A DNA stretch of 64,000 nt. Origin: Gammaproteobacteria bacterium (lineage in GTDB: Bacteria > Pseudomonadota > Gammaproteobacteria > Pseudomonadales > Cellvibrionaceae). The stretch spans positions 248,001-312,000 of the forward strand of contig SEBU01000002.1 of the NCBI GenBank assembly GCA_004173475.1, read 5' to 3'. The position numbers were made by a program, and so were the translations under genes. This document shows positions 27,921 to 36,431 of this stretch, in pieces. Within the stretch, counting starts at the first letter, position 1, and every line of letters starts with the position of its first letter. The notes beneath the pieces were generated by a model that was given only the letters and a program-made list of their open reading frames with translations, did no database searches and was not told the DNA's origin.

Positions 27921-28298
27921 GTGAATAAATTTCTGCGTTCTCCACTACTGGCTTTCGTGGCACTCCTTTTCTGGCTCGTTGCCGGATTAGGTGGTGTACA
28001 CAGCCATTTGTGCTTTGACGGGCAGGAAGAGCCGATGTCAGTGCACGTGGACGCAATTGATGGCCACACTGAGCACGAGGAAAGCGAAGAGCATCGCGAC
28101 ATTGATGTCGATATGTCCCCATCGCTCATCATCAAATATTTCAAAGTAGATTTACCCTTGTTGGCAATGCTCGCATTGATCATAACGATCTGCGGGCTGT
28201 CCAAAAAAACCTTTCTTGCACGTTACTCCTCGTTTAAACCTCAACGTGTATCGGGTTTGCACCCGCCATTACGCGCGCCGCCAGCTTCTCCAGCCTGA
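27921..28298 (+). CDS. small His-rich membrane protein of czc operon (CzcI-like)
   Basis: This 125-aa protein starts with GTG. It has an N-terminal signal or anchor, a His/Glu-rich periplasmic part (HVDAIDGHTEHEESEEH), a second hydrophobic segment and a proline-rich tail. It precedes czcC by 80 nt. Comparable small proteins such as CzcI open czc operons and may tune metal response. I assign the role by position and composition only. Confidence 0.6.
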   Translation: MNKFLRSPLLAFVALLFWLVAGLGGVHSHLCFDGQEEPMSVHVDAIDGHTEHEESEEHRDIDVDMSPSLIIKYFKVDLPLLAMLALIITICGLSKKTFLARYSSFKPQRVSGLHPPLRAPPASPA

Positions 28299-28378
28299 TT
28301 ACCTCTCAACCCCTTCAGTGAAGGGATAAATCCGTTCATTTCCTGTGAAGGAAAATGACGTTTTGGCTGGAGCTATTT

Positions 28379-29656
28379 ATGTTTTATCTTCGTCGCGTGC
28401 TGGCCGTGTCGGCTATCACTCTTTCATGTTATTCGTCTGCTGGATGGACGCAGACCTCTTCTAACTCAATCACACTGAGTGATGCAATTCGCGCTACCTT
28501 GAAAAGCAATCCGCAATTAGCCGGTTACACATTCCGAGCGGATGCGTTAAAGGGGGAAGCCACGACCGCTGCCCTAAAACCCGAGTGGCGTGCGCACGCC
28601 GAGCTTGAAAATGTGGCGGGATCAGGTGAGCTTCGTGGCGCTGACGCGGCGGAACTAACCTTGGCGTTATCGTCGGTCATTGAGCTTGGCGGCCAACGAG
28701 ACGCGCGTCTTGGGTTGGTTTCCGCACGGCAACAGCAGCTGCAATCAACTCAGCGCGTGCTAACCCTCGACATCCTTGCCGACGTCACCCGTACCTTCAT
28801 TGAGCTTGCCGCCGCCCAAGAACAATTAGCGCTGTTGCAAGACGCCCACCTGTTGGCGGAGCGAACGTTCAATTCCATCGCAAGGTTAGCTGAAGCTGGA
28901 GGTGCGCCGGAGGCCGAGCGGCTGCGTGCAAAAGCAGCGGTCGTGCGGGCCCGTATTGATATGGAAAATGGTCGTCAGAAGGTCAAGGTTCAGCAAATTA
29001 ACCTGAGCGCGTACTGGGGGGATGCGACACCCGATTTCTCCCGCGTGCAAGCCGATCTCTTTTCACTTCCGCCCACCAAAGCTCTCAGCGAGTTGCACTC
29101 TGACCTTGCGAATAACCCGGATATCGCCGCACTGTCCGACGAGGTGCGGTTACGTGAAGCCGAGTTAGCGCAGGCGAAAAGTGAACGCGGTTCGAGCCTC
29201 GAATGGAGTGCCGGTGTTCGCCGCTTACAAGAAACAAAAGACAGCGCTCTGGTGGTAGGCATCAGCATGCCATTGTCCGCTGGTCGGCGCGCGTCCGGAG
29301 CCATTGCGACCGCGACCGCTAATCAAGCAGGTGCTGAGTTTGAGCGTGATAGCGCTCAGAGATTATTGGAAGCGAAATTAGCAGCGGTTTACGAGGTGCA
29401 TCAGCGATCCGTTGCGCAGGTGCAAGAGCTTCGCACCGATGTGCTGCCTTCACTCAAGCAAGCCATGAAATCGACCTCCGATGCATTCACGATGGGTCGC
29501 TACAGCTACATCGAATTAGCGCTCGCGCAGCGAGAGTTGCTGGAAACCCAAATGGCTGTCATCGACGCTGCTGTTCAAGCACAAACCAGCCGAATCGACA
29601 TCGAGCGGATAACCGGTTCCGCCCTCACCGAACAAACCCTTGAGGTAACCCCATGA
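28379..29656 (+). CDS. czcC: TolC-family outer membrane channel of Czc efflux
   Basis: This 425-aa outer-membrane efflux protein has a signal peptide (ending near AGWTQT) and two repeats of the long helical TolC fold (TLSDAIRATLKSNPQLAGY at the start). The ATG at 28379 follows GGAG; an upstream in-frame ATG at 28355 is less likely. It overlaps czcB by 4 nt. It exports Zn/Co/Cd with CzcB and CzcA and could also serve CusBA, which lacks its own channel in this element. Confidence 0.87.
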   Translation: MFYLRRVLAVSAITLSCYSSAGWTQTSSNSITLSDAIRATLKSNPQLAGYTFRADALKGEATTAALKPEWRAHAELENVAGSGELRGADAAELTLALSSVIELGGQRDARLGLVSARQQQLQSTQRVLTLDILADVTRTFIELAAAQEQLALLQDAHLLAERTFNSIARLAEAGGAPEAERLRAKAAVVRARIDMENGRQKVKVQQINLSAYWGDATPDFSRVQADLFSLPPTKALSELHSDLANNPDIAALSDEVRLREAELAQAKSERGSSLEWSAGVRRLQETKDSALVVGISMPLSAGRRASGAIATATANQAGAEFERDSAQRLLEAKLAAVYEVHQRSVAQVQELRTDVLPSLKQAMKSTSDAFTMGRYSYIELALAQRELLETQMAVIDAAVQAQTSRIDIERITGSALTEQTLEVTP

Positions 29657-30780
29657 AAAATCCGTTAAAAACTGCGTTACACACCGTTGCCACTGTGTTG
29701 ACGATATTACTCATAACAGCATTATCAAGTGCGTGCGGCGAGAAAGAAGCGCCTGCCGCACAAACCAAGGAGACCAAGAAACACGCAAAACACAGCGAGG
29801 AATCCCCTGAATCCCACGGGAAAGAAGCGGATGAACATGACGAGCACGATGAAAAGCCTGAAAAAGCTGGAAATCACGACGCTGAGAAGGCCGGTCATAA
29901 AGAGCATGGCGATAAACACGATGAGCACGAAGAAGGCGAGCAGACGGAAGGTGAACATGGCGAACATGAGGAAGCCATCAAACTGACTGAAGAACAGCTA
30001 AAAAATGGCGGCATTGAATTGGCCAAAACTGGGCCCGTTAAAATCCGTTCTACCTTGGCCCTGTTCGGACTGGTTGCTATCAACACGGAAAAATCCGAAA
30101 ACCTGTCCGCGCGCTTTCCCGGGGTCATACGCAGCGTAACGCGGCAGCTGGGCGATCAGGTCAAGGCGGGAGAAACCCTGGCCATCGTTGAGAGTAACGA
30201 AAGTCTGAGCCGCTATCCGATCAAGACCTCGATTAATGGGATTGTTACGGATAAGCAGGCCACGGTAGGTGCTCAAACCGGTGATAACGTTCTTTTTGTG
30301 GTATCGGATCTGAGCAATGTATGGGTTGAGCTGGACGTTTTCCCGCGTGATCGTGCGAAGGTAAAAGTCGGACAAACCGTGAATATCCAGTCTCAATCTG
30401 GACTCAAGGCTGACGGCAAGCTTATTTATCTTTCAACGTTTGCCAACAGTGCTAACCAAACCTTGCGCGCGCGGGTGTTACTGGACAACAGCACCGGACA
30501 ATGGGCGCCGGGGCAGTTCGTGAATGGCGACGTAACCATTTCGGAGGCCCCGGCGGCCATCGCGGTACGCAATGAAGCCATCCAGACTGTTGAAGGAAAA
30601 ACCGTTGTATTTGTCCAAGAGGGCGAGGGTCTTCAACCACGTCCCATAAAACCGGGTCGTGCCGATTTCAACTTCACAGAAGTGCTCGAAGGCTTAACTC
30701 TGGGTGAAACCTACGTGGCCGAGAACAGCTTTGTCCTTAAATCGGAACTTGGTAAGGAGAACATGGAAGATGAAGATTAA
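29653..30780 (+). CDS. czcB: Czc RND periplasmic adaptor, His/Glu-rich lipoprotein
   Basis: The 375-aa adaptor begins with a lipoprotein signal (lipobox LSSAC). A long stretch rich in His, Glu, Asp and Lys (about residues 35-110) follows and probably binds divalent metal. The remainder is the usual barrel-sandwich/beta-barrel adaptor (GVIRSVTRQLGDQVKAGE). It is coupled to czcC by a 4-nt overlap and precedes czcA by 44 nt. Confidence 0.88.
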   Translation: MKNPLKTALHTVATVLTILLITALSSACGEKEAPAAQTKETKKHAKHSEESPESHGKEADEHDEHDEKPEKAGNHDAEKAGHKEHGDKHDEHEEGEQTEGEHGEHEEAIKLTEEQLKNGGIELAKTGPVKIRSTLALFGLVAINTEKSENLSARFPGVIRSVTRQLGDQVKAGETLAIVESNESLSRYPIKTSINGIVTDKQATVGAQTGDNVLFVVSDLSNVWVELDVFPRDRAKVKVGQTVNIQSQSGLKADGKLIYLSTFANSANQTLRARVLLDNSTGQWAPGQFVNGDVTISEAPAAIAVRNEAIQTVEGKTVVFVQEGEGLQPRPIKPGRADFNFTEVLEGLTLGETYVAENSFVLKSELGKENMEDED

Positions 30781-30824
30781 TAATACAGCGCCATGGCCGC
30801 TCCTCACCCTAAGGGGTGTCTACC

Positions 30825-33800
30825 ATGATTGATACATTACTCAAATTCTCAATCGCTCGCCGCTGGCTGGTGATGTTTTTTGTGTTGGTGATATCCGCTC
30901 TGGGGATATGGAACTATCAGCGGTTGCCCATCGATGCCGTGCCCGACATCACTAACGTTCAGGTTCAGATTAACACCGAGGCTCCGGGATACTCGCCATT
31001 AGAAGTGGAACAACGGATTACCTACCTGGTGGAGGTGGCCATTGCAGGCTTGCCCCATGTGGAAAGTACGCGTTCGCTGTCTCGATACGCACTGTCCCAA
31101 GTCACGGTGGTATTCGAAGCCGGTACTGACATTTATTTTGCGCGCAACATTATTAACGAGCGCCTGCAACAAGCTAAAAGTCAGATGCCAGAGGAGATCG
31201 AGCCCAACATGGGCCCGGTTGCGACAGGGTTGGGTGAGATATTCCATTATTCGGTTCACGCCGATGCGGACGCTCGTCAGGAGAACGGTCAGCCTTACGA
31301 CGCCATGGCTTTGCGAACCCTTCAAGACTGGATCATTCGCCCGCAATTACGCTTGGTGCCTGGCGTAACGGAGGTGAATACCATCGGGGGCTTTGAGAAG
31401 CAATTTCACATCACCCCTCAGCCTGCTCAGCTGCTTGCCTACGGCGTCAGCTTTGAAGACCTTGTGCATGCGCTTGAAAAAAACAATGCAAACGTGGGTG
31501 GCGGCTACCTTGAGAAAAACGGCGAGCAATACCTGATACGGGCACCCGGCCAGGTTGCGGATATCCCGGCTATTCAAAAGATTATCGTCACGCATAAAGA
31601 CGGTGTACCCATTACGATTAATGATGTGGCGTCGGTCGCTTACGGTAATGAATTACGCACCGGTGCAGCAACGCGCGATGGTGAAGAAACCGTGCTGGGG
31701 ACCGCGGTCATGTTATTGGGCGGCAATAGCCGGACTGTGTCAGCCGCAGTATCAGCCAAACTCGTTGAGATCAATAAAACCTTGCCCAAAGGTATTACGG
31801 CTGAACCCGTTTATGACCGTACGGTACTGGTTGATAAGACGATTGCTACCGTTCAAAAAAACTTGCTTGAAGGCGCCATCCTCGTGGTCGTTGTATTGCT
31901 GGTCATGCTAGGGAATGTGCGTGCCGCGCTGCTGACGGCCATGGTGATCCCACTGTCCATGCTGATACTGATGACTGGCATGGTCGAAGCGAAAGTCAGT
32001 GCCAATCTCATGAGCCTTGGTGCGCTGGATTTTGGGTTGATTGTGGATGGGGCCGTCATTATCGTAGAGAACTGCCTGTTTCGGCTTGCGGCGCAGCAAC
32101 ATCAGCTGGGCCGACTGCTGAGCTTGGAAGAGCGTTTCAACACTGTGTTTACCGCGACCCGCGAGGTATTCACGCCCAGTCTTATCAGTGTTCTTGTCGT
32201 GATTTTGGTGAACCTTCCGATTTTGGCGCTCACCGGCGTCGAAGGGAAAATGTTTACGCCGATGGCCATGGCCGTGATTATGGCGTTGCTTGGCGCATTG
32301 GTGCTATCGCTTACGTTTATTCCCGCCGCCGTTGCGTTGTTTATCACCGGGCGCATTGACGAAAAAGATAATCGCGTGGTTCGTGAAGCGAAAAAAGCGT
32401 ACACGCCCACGTTGTCATTCGCGCTGAAACGCCGAGTACCCATCCTGGCTGGCGCAGTGGTCTTTGTACTGCTATCCGGTTTTATGGCCTCACGCATGGG
32501 CACTGAATTTGTCCCCAACCTTGATGAAGGGGATATCGCTGTCCAGGCGTTACGTATCCCCGGTACCAATCTTACACAGTCACTTGATATGCAGTTCCGT
32601 ATCGAGCGCGCGGTGATGAAGGTGCCAGAGGTAAAAACATTCTTCTCTCGTGTCGGTACCGCCGAAGTCGCAAGCGATCCGATGGGACCCAATATCTCTG
32701 ACGGCTACGTCATGCTGAAGGACCGGGATGAATGGCCTGATGATGGCAAATCGAAGGCCGACATATTGGAAGCCATCGAAGCGCAACTCGCCAAAGTGCC
32801 TGGTAATGCGTATGAAGTCAGTCAGCCCATCCAGCTTCGGTTCAACGAGCTGATTTCCGGCGTACGGTCTGATCTTGGCGTGAAGATTTTTGGCGATGAC
32901 CTAACGCAATTACTGAAGTCGGGTAACGAAGTCGCGGCCGTACTCAACGCGATTCCCGGTGCGGAAGGCGTTAAAGTCGAGCAGGCCGAAGGCCTTCCCA
33001 TGCTCTCAGTTGAGTCCAATCGCAACGCACTCCTACGGTATGGCTTGAACGTTTCTGATGTGCAGGAAACGCTCGCCGCTGCCACCGGTGGTGCCGAGGC
33101 CGGACAAGTCTTCGAGGGCGACCAACGGTTTGACATTGTGGTTCGATTGCCCGAGAAGTTGCGCAACGATCTTACCGCTCTTGGCAATCTTCCCATCCCG
33201 TTGCCTGCAGGTGGGTACGTTCCGCTGGGCGAAGTCGCTGAGCTTTCCCTTGCCCCTGGCGCAAACCAGATCAGCAGGGAGAATGGGAAACGTCGCTTGG
33301 TGGTTTCTGCCAATGTGCGCGACCGCGACTTGGGTGGTTTTGTCAGCGAAGCCCAAGAAAAAGTCGCCGAGAAAGTCAAACTGCCTTCCGGGTATTGGAT
33401 CGACTACGGAGGTACGTTTGAACAATTGGAATCTGCCTCCAAGCGGTTAAGCCTGCTGGTTCCTCTAACACTATTGATGATTTTTGCGTTACTCATGATG
33501 ACCTTTGGCTCGGCAAAAGATGCGCTTTTGGTCTTCAGCGGTGTGCCTCTCGCGTTAACCGGTGGTGTGATTGCGTTGTGGCTGCGCGATATCCCGATGT
33601 CCATCACCGCTGGTGTCGGCTTTATCACGCTCTCCGGAGTTGCCGTACTGACGGGCGTCATGATGGTTTCCGCATTTCGCGACGGATTACGCGATGGCAA
33701 AGGCATCGACGCTGCCATCAGCGAAGGGGCCATGCTGCGCCTGCGACCGATTCTAATGGTCGCGCTCGTTGCGGCTTTGGGTTTCTTACCTATGGCACTC

Positions 33801-33941
33801 AATACGAGCACGGGCGCCGAGGTTCAGCGGCCGTTAGCGACGGTGGTTATTGGTGGAATAATGTCGTCCACGTTGCTAACACTACTGGTATTACCCGGGC
33901 TTTATCGTATGGCTTATCGGCCCACACACAACAGGACATAA
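30825..33941 (+). CDS. czcA: Czc RND pump for Co/Zn/Cd
   Basis: This 1038-aa proton-driven pump exports divalent metals. Helix 4 carries the HME1-type signature (LDFGLIVDGAVIIVEN), which distinguishes it from the CusA homologue upstream. The ATG at 30825 is 8 nt after AGGGG; a GTG at 30816 is in frame. A clear intrinsic terminator follows 13 nt after the stop, ending the czc operon. Confidence 0.92.
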   Translation: MIDTLLKFSIARRWLVMFFVLVISALGIWNYQRLPIDAVPDITNVQVQINTEAPGYSPLEVEQRITYLVEVAIAGLPHVESTRSLSRYALSQVTVVFEAGTDIYFARNIINERLQQAKSQMPEEIEPNMGPVATGLGEIFHYSVHADADARQENGQPYDAMALRTLQDWIIRPQLRLVPGVTEVNTIGGFEKQFHITPQPAQLLAYGVSFEDLVHALEKNNANVGGGYLEKNGEQYLIRAPGQVADIPAIQKIIVTHKDGVPITINDVASVAYGNELRTGAATRDGEETVLGTAVMLLGGNSRTVSAAVSAKLVEINKTLPKGITAEPVYDRTVLVDKTIATVQKNLLEGAILVVVVLLVMLGNVRAALLTAMVIPLSMLILMTGMVEAKVSANLMSLGALDFGLIVDGAVIIVENCLFRLAAQQHQLGRLLSLEERFNTVFTATREVFTPSLISVLVVILVNLPILALTGVEGKMFTPMAMAVIMALLGALVLSLTFIPAAVALFITGRIDEKDNRVVREAKKAYTPTLSFALKRRVPILAGAVVFVLLSGFMASRMGTEFVPNLDEGDIAVQALRIPGTNLTQSLDMQFRIERAVMKVPEVKTFFSRVGTAEVASDPMGPNISDGYVMLKDRDEWPDDGKSKADILEAIEAQLAKVPGNAYEVSQPIQLRFNELISGVRSDLGVKIFGDDLTQLLKSGNEVAAVLNAIPGAEGVKVEQAEGLPMLSVESNRNALLRYGLNVSDVQETLAAATGGAEAGQVFEGDQRFDIVVRLPEKLRNDLTALGNLPIPLPAGGYVPLGEVAELSLAPGANQISRENGKRRLVVSANVRDRDLGGFVSEAQEKVAEKVKLPSGYWIDYGGTFEQLESASKRLSLLVPLTLLMIFALLMMTFGSAKDALLVFSGVPLALTGGVIALWLRDIPMSITAGVGFITLSGVAVLTGVMMVSAFRDGLRDGKGIDAAISEGAMLRLRPILMVALVAALGFLPMALNTSTGAEVQRPLATVVIGGIMSSTLLTLLVLPGLYRMAYRPTHNRT

Positions 33942-33954
33942 ATTCACTGTGGCA

Positions 33955-33986
33955 AAGTAGCCGCTACATCGGCGGCTACTTTTTTT
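33955..33986 (+). terminator. intrinsic terminator after czcA
   Basis: AAGTAGCCGC and GCGGCTACTT form a perfect 10-bp stem with a 7-nt loop, followed by five further T. Confidence 0.85.
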
Positions 33987-34034
33987 AATGTGAAAATTAA
34001 ATCAGCTATTTGCCCTAATTACCGAGGATATTCT

Positions 34035-36095
34035 ATGGAACACCAACACCAATATGATTCGAACGGTAAACAGTTATGTTGCACACAAGAACAAAAAATA
34101 AATCACTGTGCAGACACCGCGATAAAAAAAACGCAAAAAGCTCCAGCCTGTTGCGCCGCTGATGATCACGACGCGCATGTCGATGAAAGCAAACATTCGG
34201 ACGACGATGGCCACGACCATTCCGGCGAAAGTGCCAGCACCTTTGACATGTTTTTCCGTCCCGGCCTGACTTTTATTGCACTGATTGTCGCGCTGGCGCT
34301 CGATCATTATATTACTCAATCTTGGTTTACTGGCTGGGTGCGCGTGGGCTGGTATGTTGCCGCGTATCTGCCTGTCGGTTGGCCTGTTTTGAAAGAAGCG
34401 TACGAGAGTATTCGCAATGGCGAAATATTTTCAGAATTTTTCCTGATGGGTATAGCGACCCTGGGTGCCTTCGCGATCGGTGAATATCCGGAAGCTGTTG
34501 CTGTCATGTTGTTTTATTCCGTGGGTGAAGTATTCCAGACATTGGCCGTCAAAAGAGCCAAGCTCAATATCAAAACACTGCTTGACCAACGCCCCGATGA
34601 AGTCACGATTTTAGAAAATAATCAGGCCGTTGTAAAAAAAGCAGCAACGGTCAATATCGGCGATATTATCCAATTAAAAGCAGGTGAAAAATTAGGGTTG
34701 GATGGCGAATTATTATCGGACACAGCGTCATTCAACACCGCTGCCTTAACCGGCGAAAGCAAGCCTGATACGAAAGCAAAAGGCGAAACGGTTTTAGCGG
34801 GAATGATTAATCTCAACACCGTATCCCAGATAAAAGTCACCACGGCTTACACTGACAGTAAGTTGTCAAAAATTCTGGAGCTTGTGCAGAATGCTTCTGC
34901 CCAAAAAGCACCGACCGAATTATTTATCCGAAAATTTGCAAAAATTTATACACCGATTGTTGTTGGGCTAGCGTTGGCCATTTGTGTTTTGCCGTATTTT
35001 TTTGTTGACCAATATGTCTTCACGCAATGGCTATACCGCGCGTTAATTTTTCTCGTTATTTCCTGTCCTTGCGCATTAGTGATCAGCATTCCGTTAGGCT
35101 ATTTCGGTGGTATCGGCGCAGCTAGTCGAAATGGAATTCTTTTCAAGGGCAGCAATTTTTTAGACAGCATCGCCACGATTCAACATGTGGTCATGGATAA
35201 AACCGGAACGATGACGGAAGGCGTTTTCAAAGTGCAGGAAGTGAACATAAAGCCTGACGTTGATAAAGACACGTTGTTGAAAATGGTGAACAAACTCGAA
35301 AGCCAAAGCACGCATCCTGTGGCCACGGCTATCCACAATTTTGTGGGGGCTATCGATAACACCATTGAGCTTGTAAATGTCGAAGAAATATCCGGGCATG
35401 GATTAAAAGCCACTGTAAATGGTAAAGAGTTATTGGTAGGCAATTTTAAGCTGCTCAATAAATTCAATATTGCCTATGATCTTGACCCCAATTCCATTGT
35501 GTATACGGTTATCGCCATCGCCTACGATCAAAAATTTGCAGGCTATCTGACTATCGCTGACAGTATTAAAGAAGATGCACAAGTCACCATTGATGCGCTC
35601 AAAAAATTGGGCATCAATGTGACTATGCTCAGCGGTGATAAAAGCTCCGTCGTAAAATTTGTTGCTGATACGTTGGGCATCACGAATGCATTTGGCGATT
35701 TATTGCCTGAAGATAAAGTGAATAAAGTTAAAGAAATAAAAGCACAACACCAAACCGTAGCTTTCATTGGTGATGGCGTCAACGATGCACCCGTCGTCGC
35801 GTTGAGTGATGTGGGTGTTGCGATGGGCGGCCTAGGTAGTGATGCCACTATTGAAACTGCTGATGTGGTAATTCAAGATGACAAACCCAGCAAAATTCCA
35901 CTGGCGATCAATATTGGCAAACAAACCAAAAAGATTGTTTGGCAAAATATTACGCTCGCTTTTGCAGTAAAAGCTATCGTATTGATACTCGGTGCCGGTG
36001 GGCTCGCCACCATGTGGGAAGCCGTATTTGCAGATGTTGGCGTAGCGCTGTTGGCGATCATGAATGCGGTAAGAATCCAGCGCATGCGGTTTTAA
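34035..36095 (+). CDS. cadA: P1B-type heavy metal ATPase (CadA/ZntA type)
   Basis: This 686-aa ATPase exports Zn/Cd/Pb. Visible motifs are the membrane CPC site (ISCPCALVIS), the phosphorylation site DKTGT and the hinge GDGVNDAP. The N-terminus lacks a classic GMXCXXC metal domain. Instead it is rich in His, Cys and Asp (for example CCAADDHDAHVDESKHSDDD). The ATG at 34035 follows GAGG; the frame is open to 33990. Its lower GC content than the neighbouring czc genes suggests separate acquisition. Confidence 0.9.
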   Translation: MEHQHQYDSNGKQLCCTQEQKINHCADTAIKKTQKAPACCAADDHDAHVDESKHSDDDGHDHSGESASTFDMFFRPGLTFIALIVALALDHYITQSWFTGWVRVGWYVAAYLPVGWPVLKEAYESIRNGEIFSEFFLMGIATLGAFAIGEYPEAVAVMLFYSVGEVFQTLAVKRAKLNIKTLLDQRPDEVTILENNQAVVKKAATVNIGDIIQLKAGEKLGLDGELLSDTASFNTAALTGESKPDTKAKGETVLAGMINLNTVSQIKVTTAYTDSKLSKILELVQNASAQKAPTELFIRKFAKIYTPIVVGLALAICVLPYFFVDQYVFTQWLYRALIFLVISCPCALVISIPLGYFGGIGAASRNGILFKGSNFLDSIATIQHVVMDKTGTMTEGVFKVQEVNIKPDVDKDTLLKMVNKLESQSTHPVATAIHNFVGAIDNTIELVNVEEISGHGLKATVNGKELLVGNFKLLNKFNIAYDLDPNSIVYTVIAIAYDQKFAGYLTIADSIKEDAQVTIDALKKLGINVTMLSGDKSSVVKFVADTLGITNAFGDLLPEDKVNKVKEIKAQHQTVAFIGDGVNDAPVVALSDVGVAMGGLGSDATIETADVVIQDDKPSKIPLAINIGKQTKKIVWQNITLAFAVKAIVLILGAGGLATMWEAVFADVGVALLAIMNAVRIQRMRF

Positions 36096-36097
36096 AC

Positions 36098-36307
36098 ATG
36101 AGGGCGTCGAAGAGAAAGACAGTGAACAAATCGACGACTAGGAGCGTGTTCCCGTCGCCCCATGTCTTAATTATCCTAGCCATTTTACTTGGATTTTTTT
36201 TGGTTGATCTTTATCAAATTCTAATACCAACAAACGAGGAAAAAATACTTCATCACCATGTTGATAACCTTATCAAACAAAATGTGGATAATCAGAAGAA
36301 ACAGTGA
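36098..36307 (+). CDS. small single-pass membrane protein
   Basis: This 69-aa frame begins 2 nt after the ATPase stop. It has a basic N-terminus, one hydrophobic helix (VLIILAILLGFFLVDLY) and a charged tail with three His (ILHHHVDN). It may be a helper of the ATPase. No family is recognised. Confidence 0.5.
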   Translation: MRASKRKTVNKSTTRSVFPSPHVLIILAILLGFFLVDLYQILIPTNEEKILHHHVDNLIKQNVDNQKKQ

Positions 36308-36431
36308 CTATGAGTTTTGCCTAGGGTAAGTTCAATATTGCTTCGCACGCGACTGATTGCAAAAGGCATCGCGCCGGCAATTGATTTGATGTCTCACTGG
36401 TTATCAGTTTCTGAAATAGGATCGTCGGACT

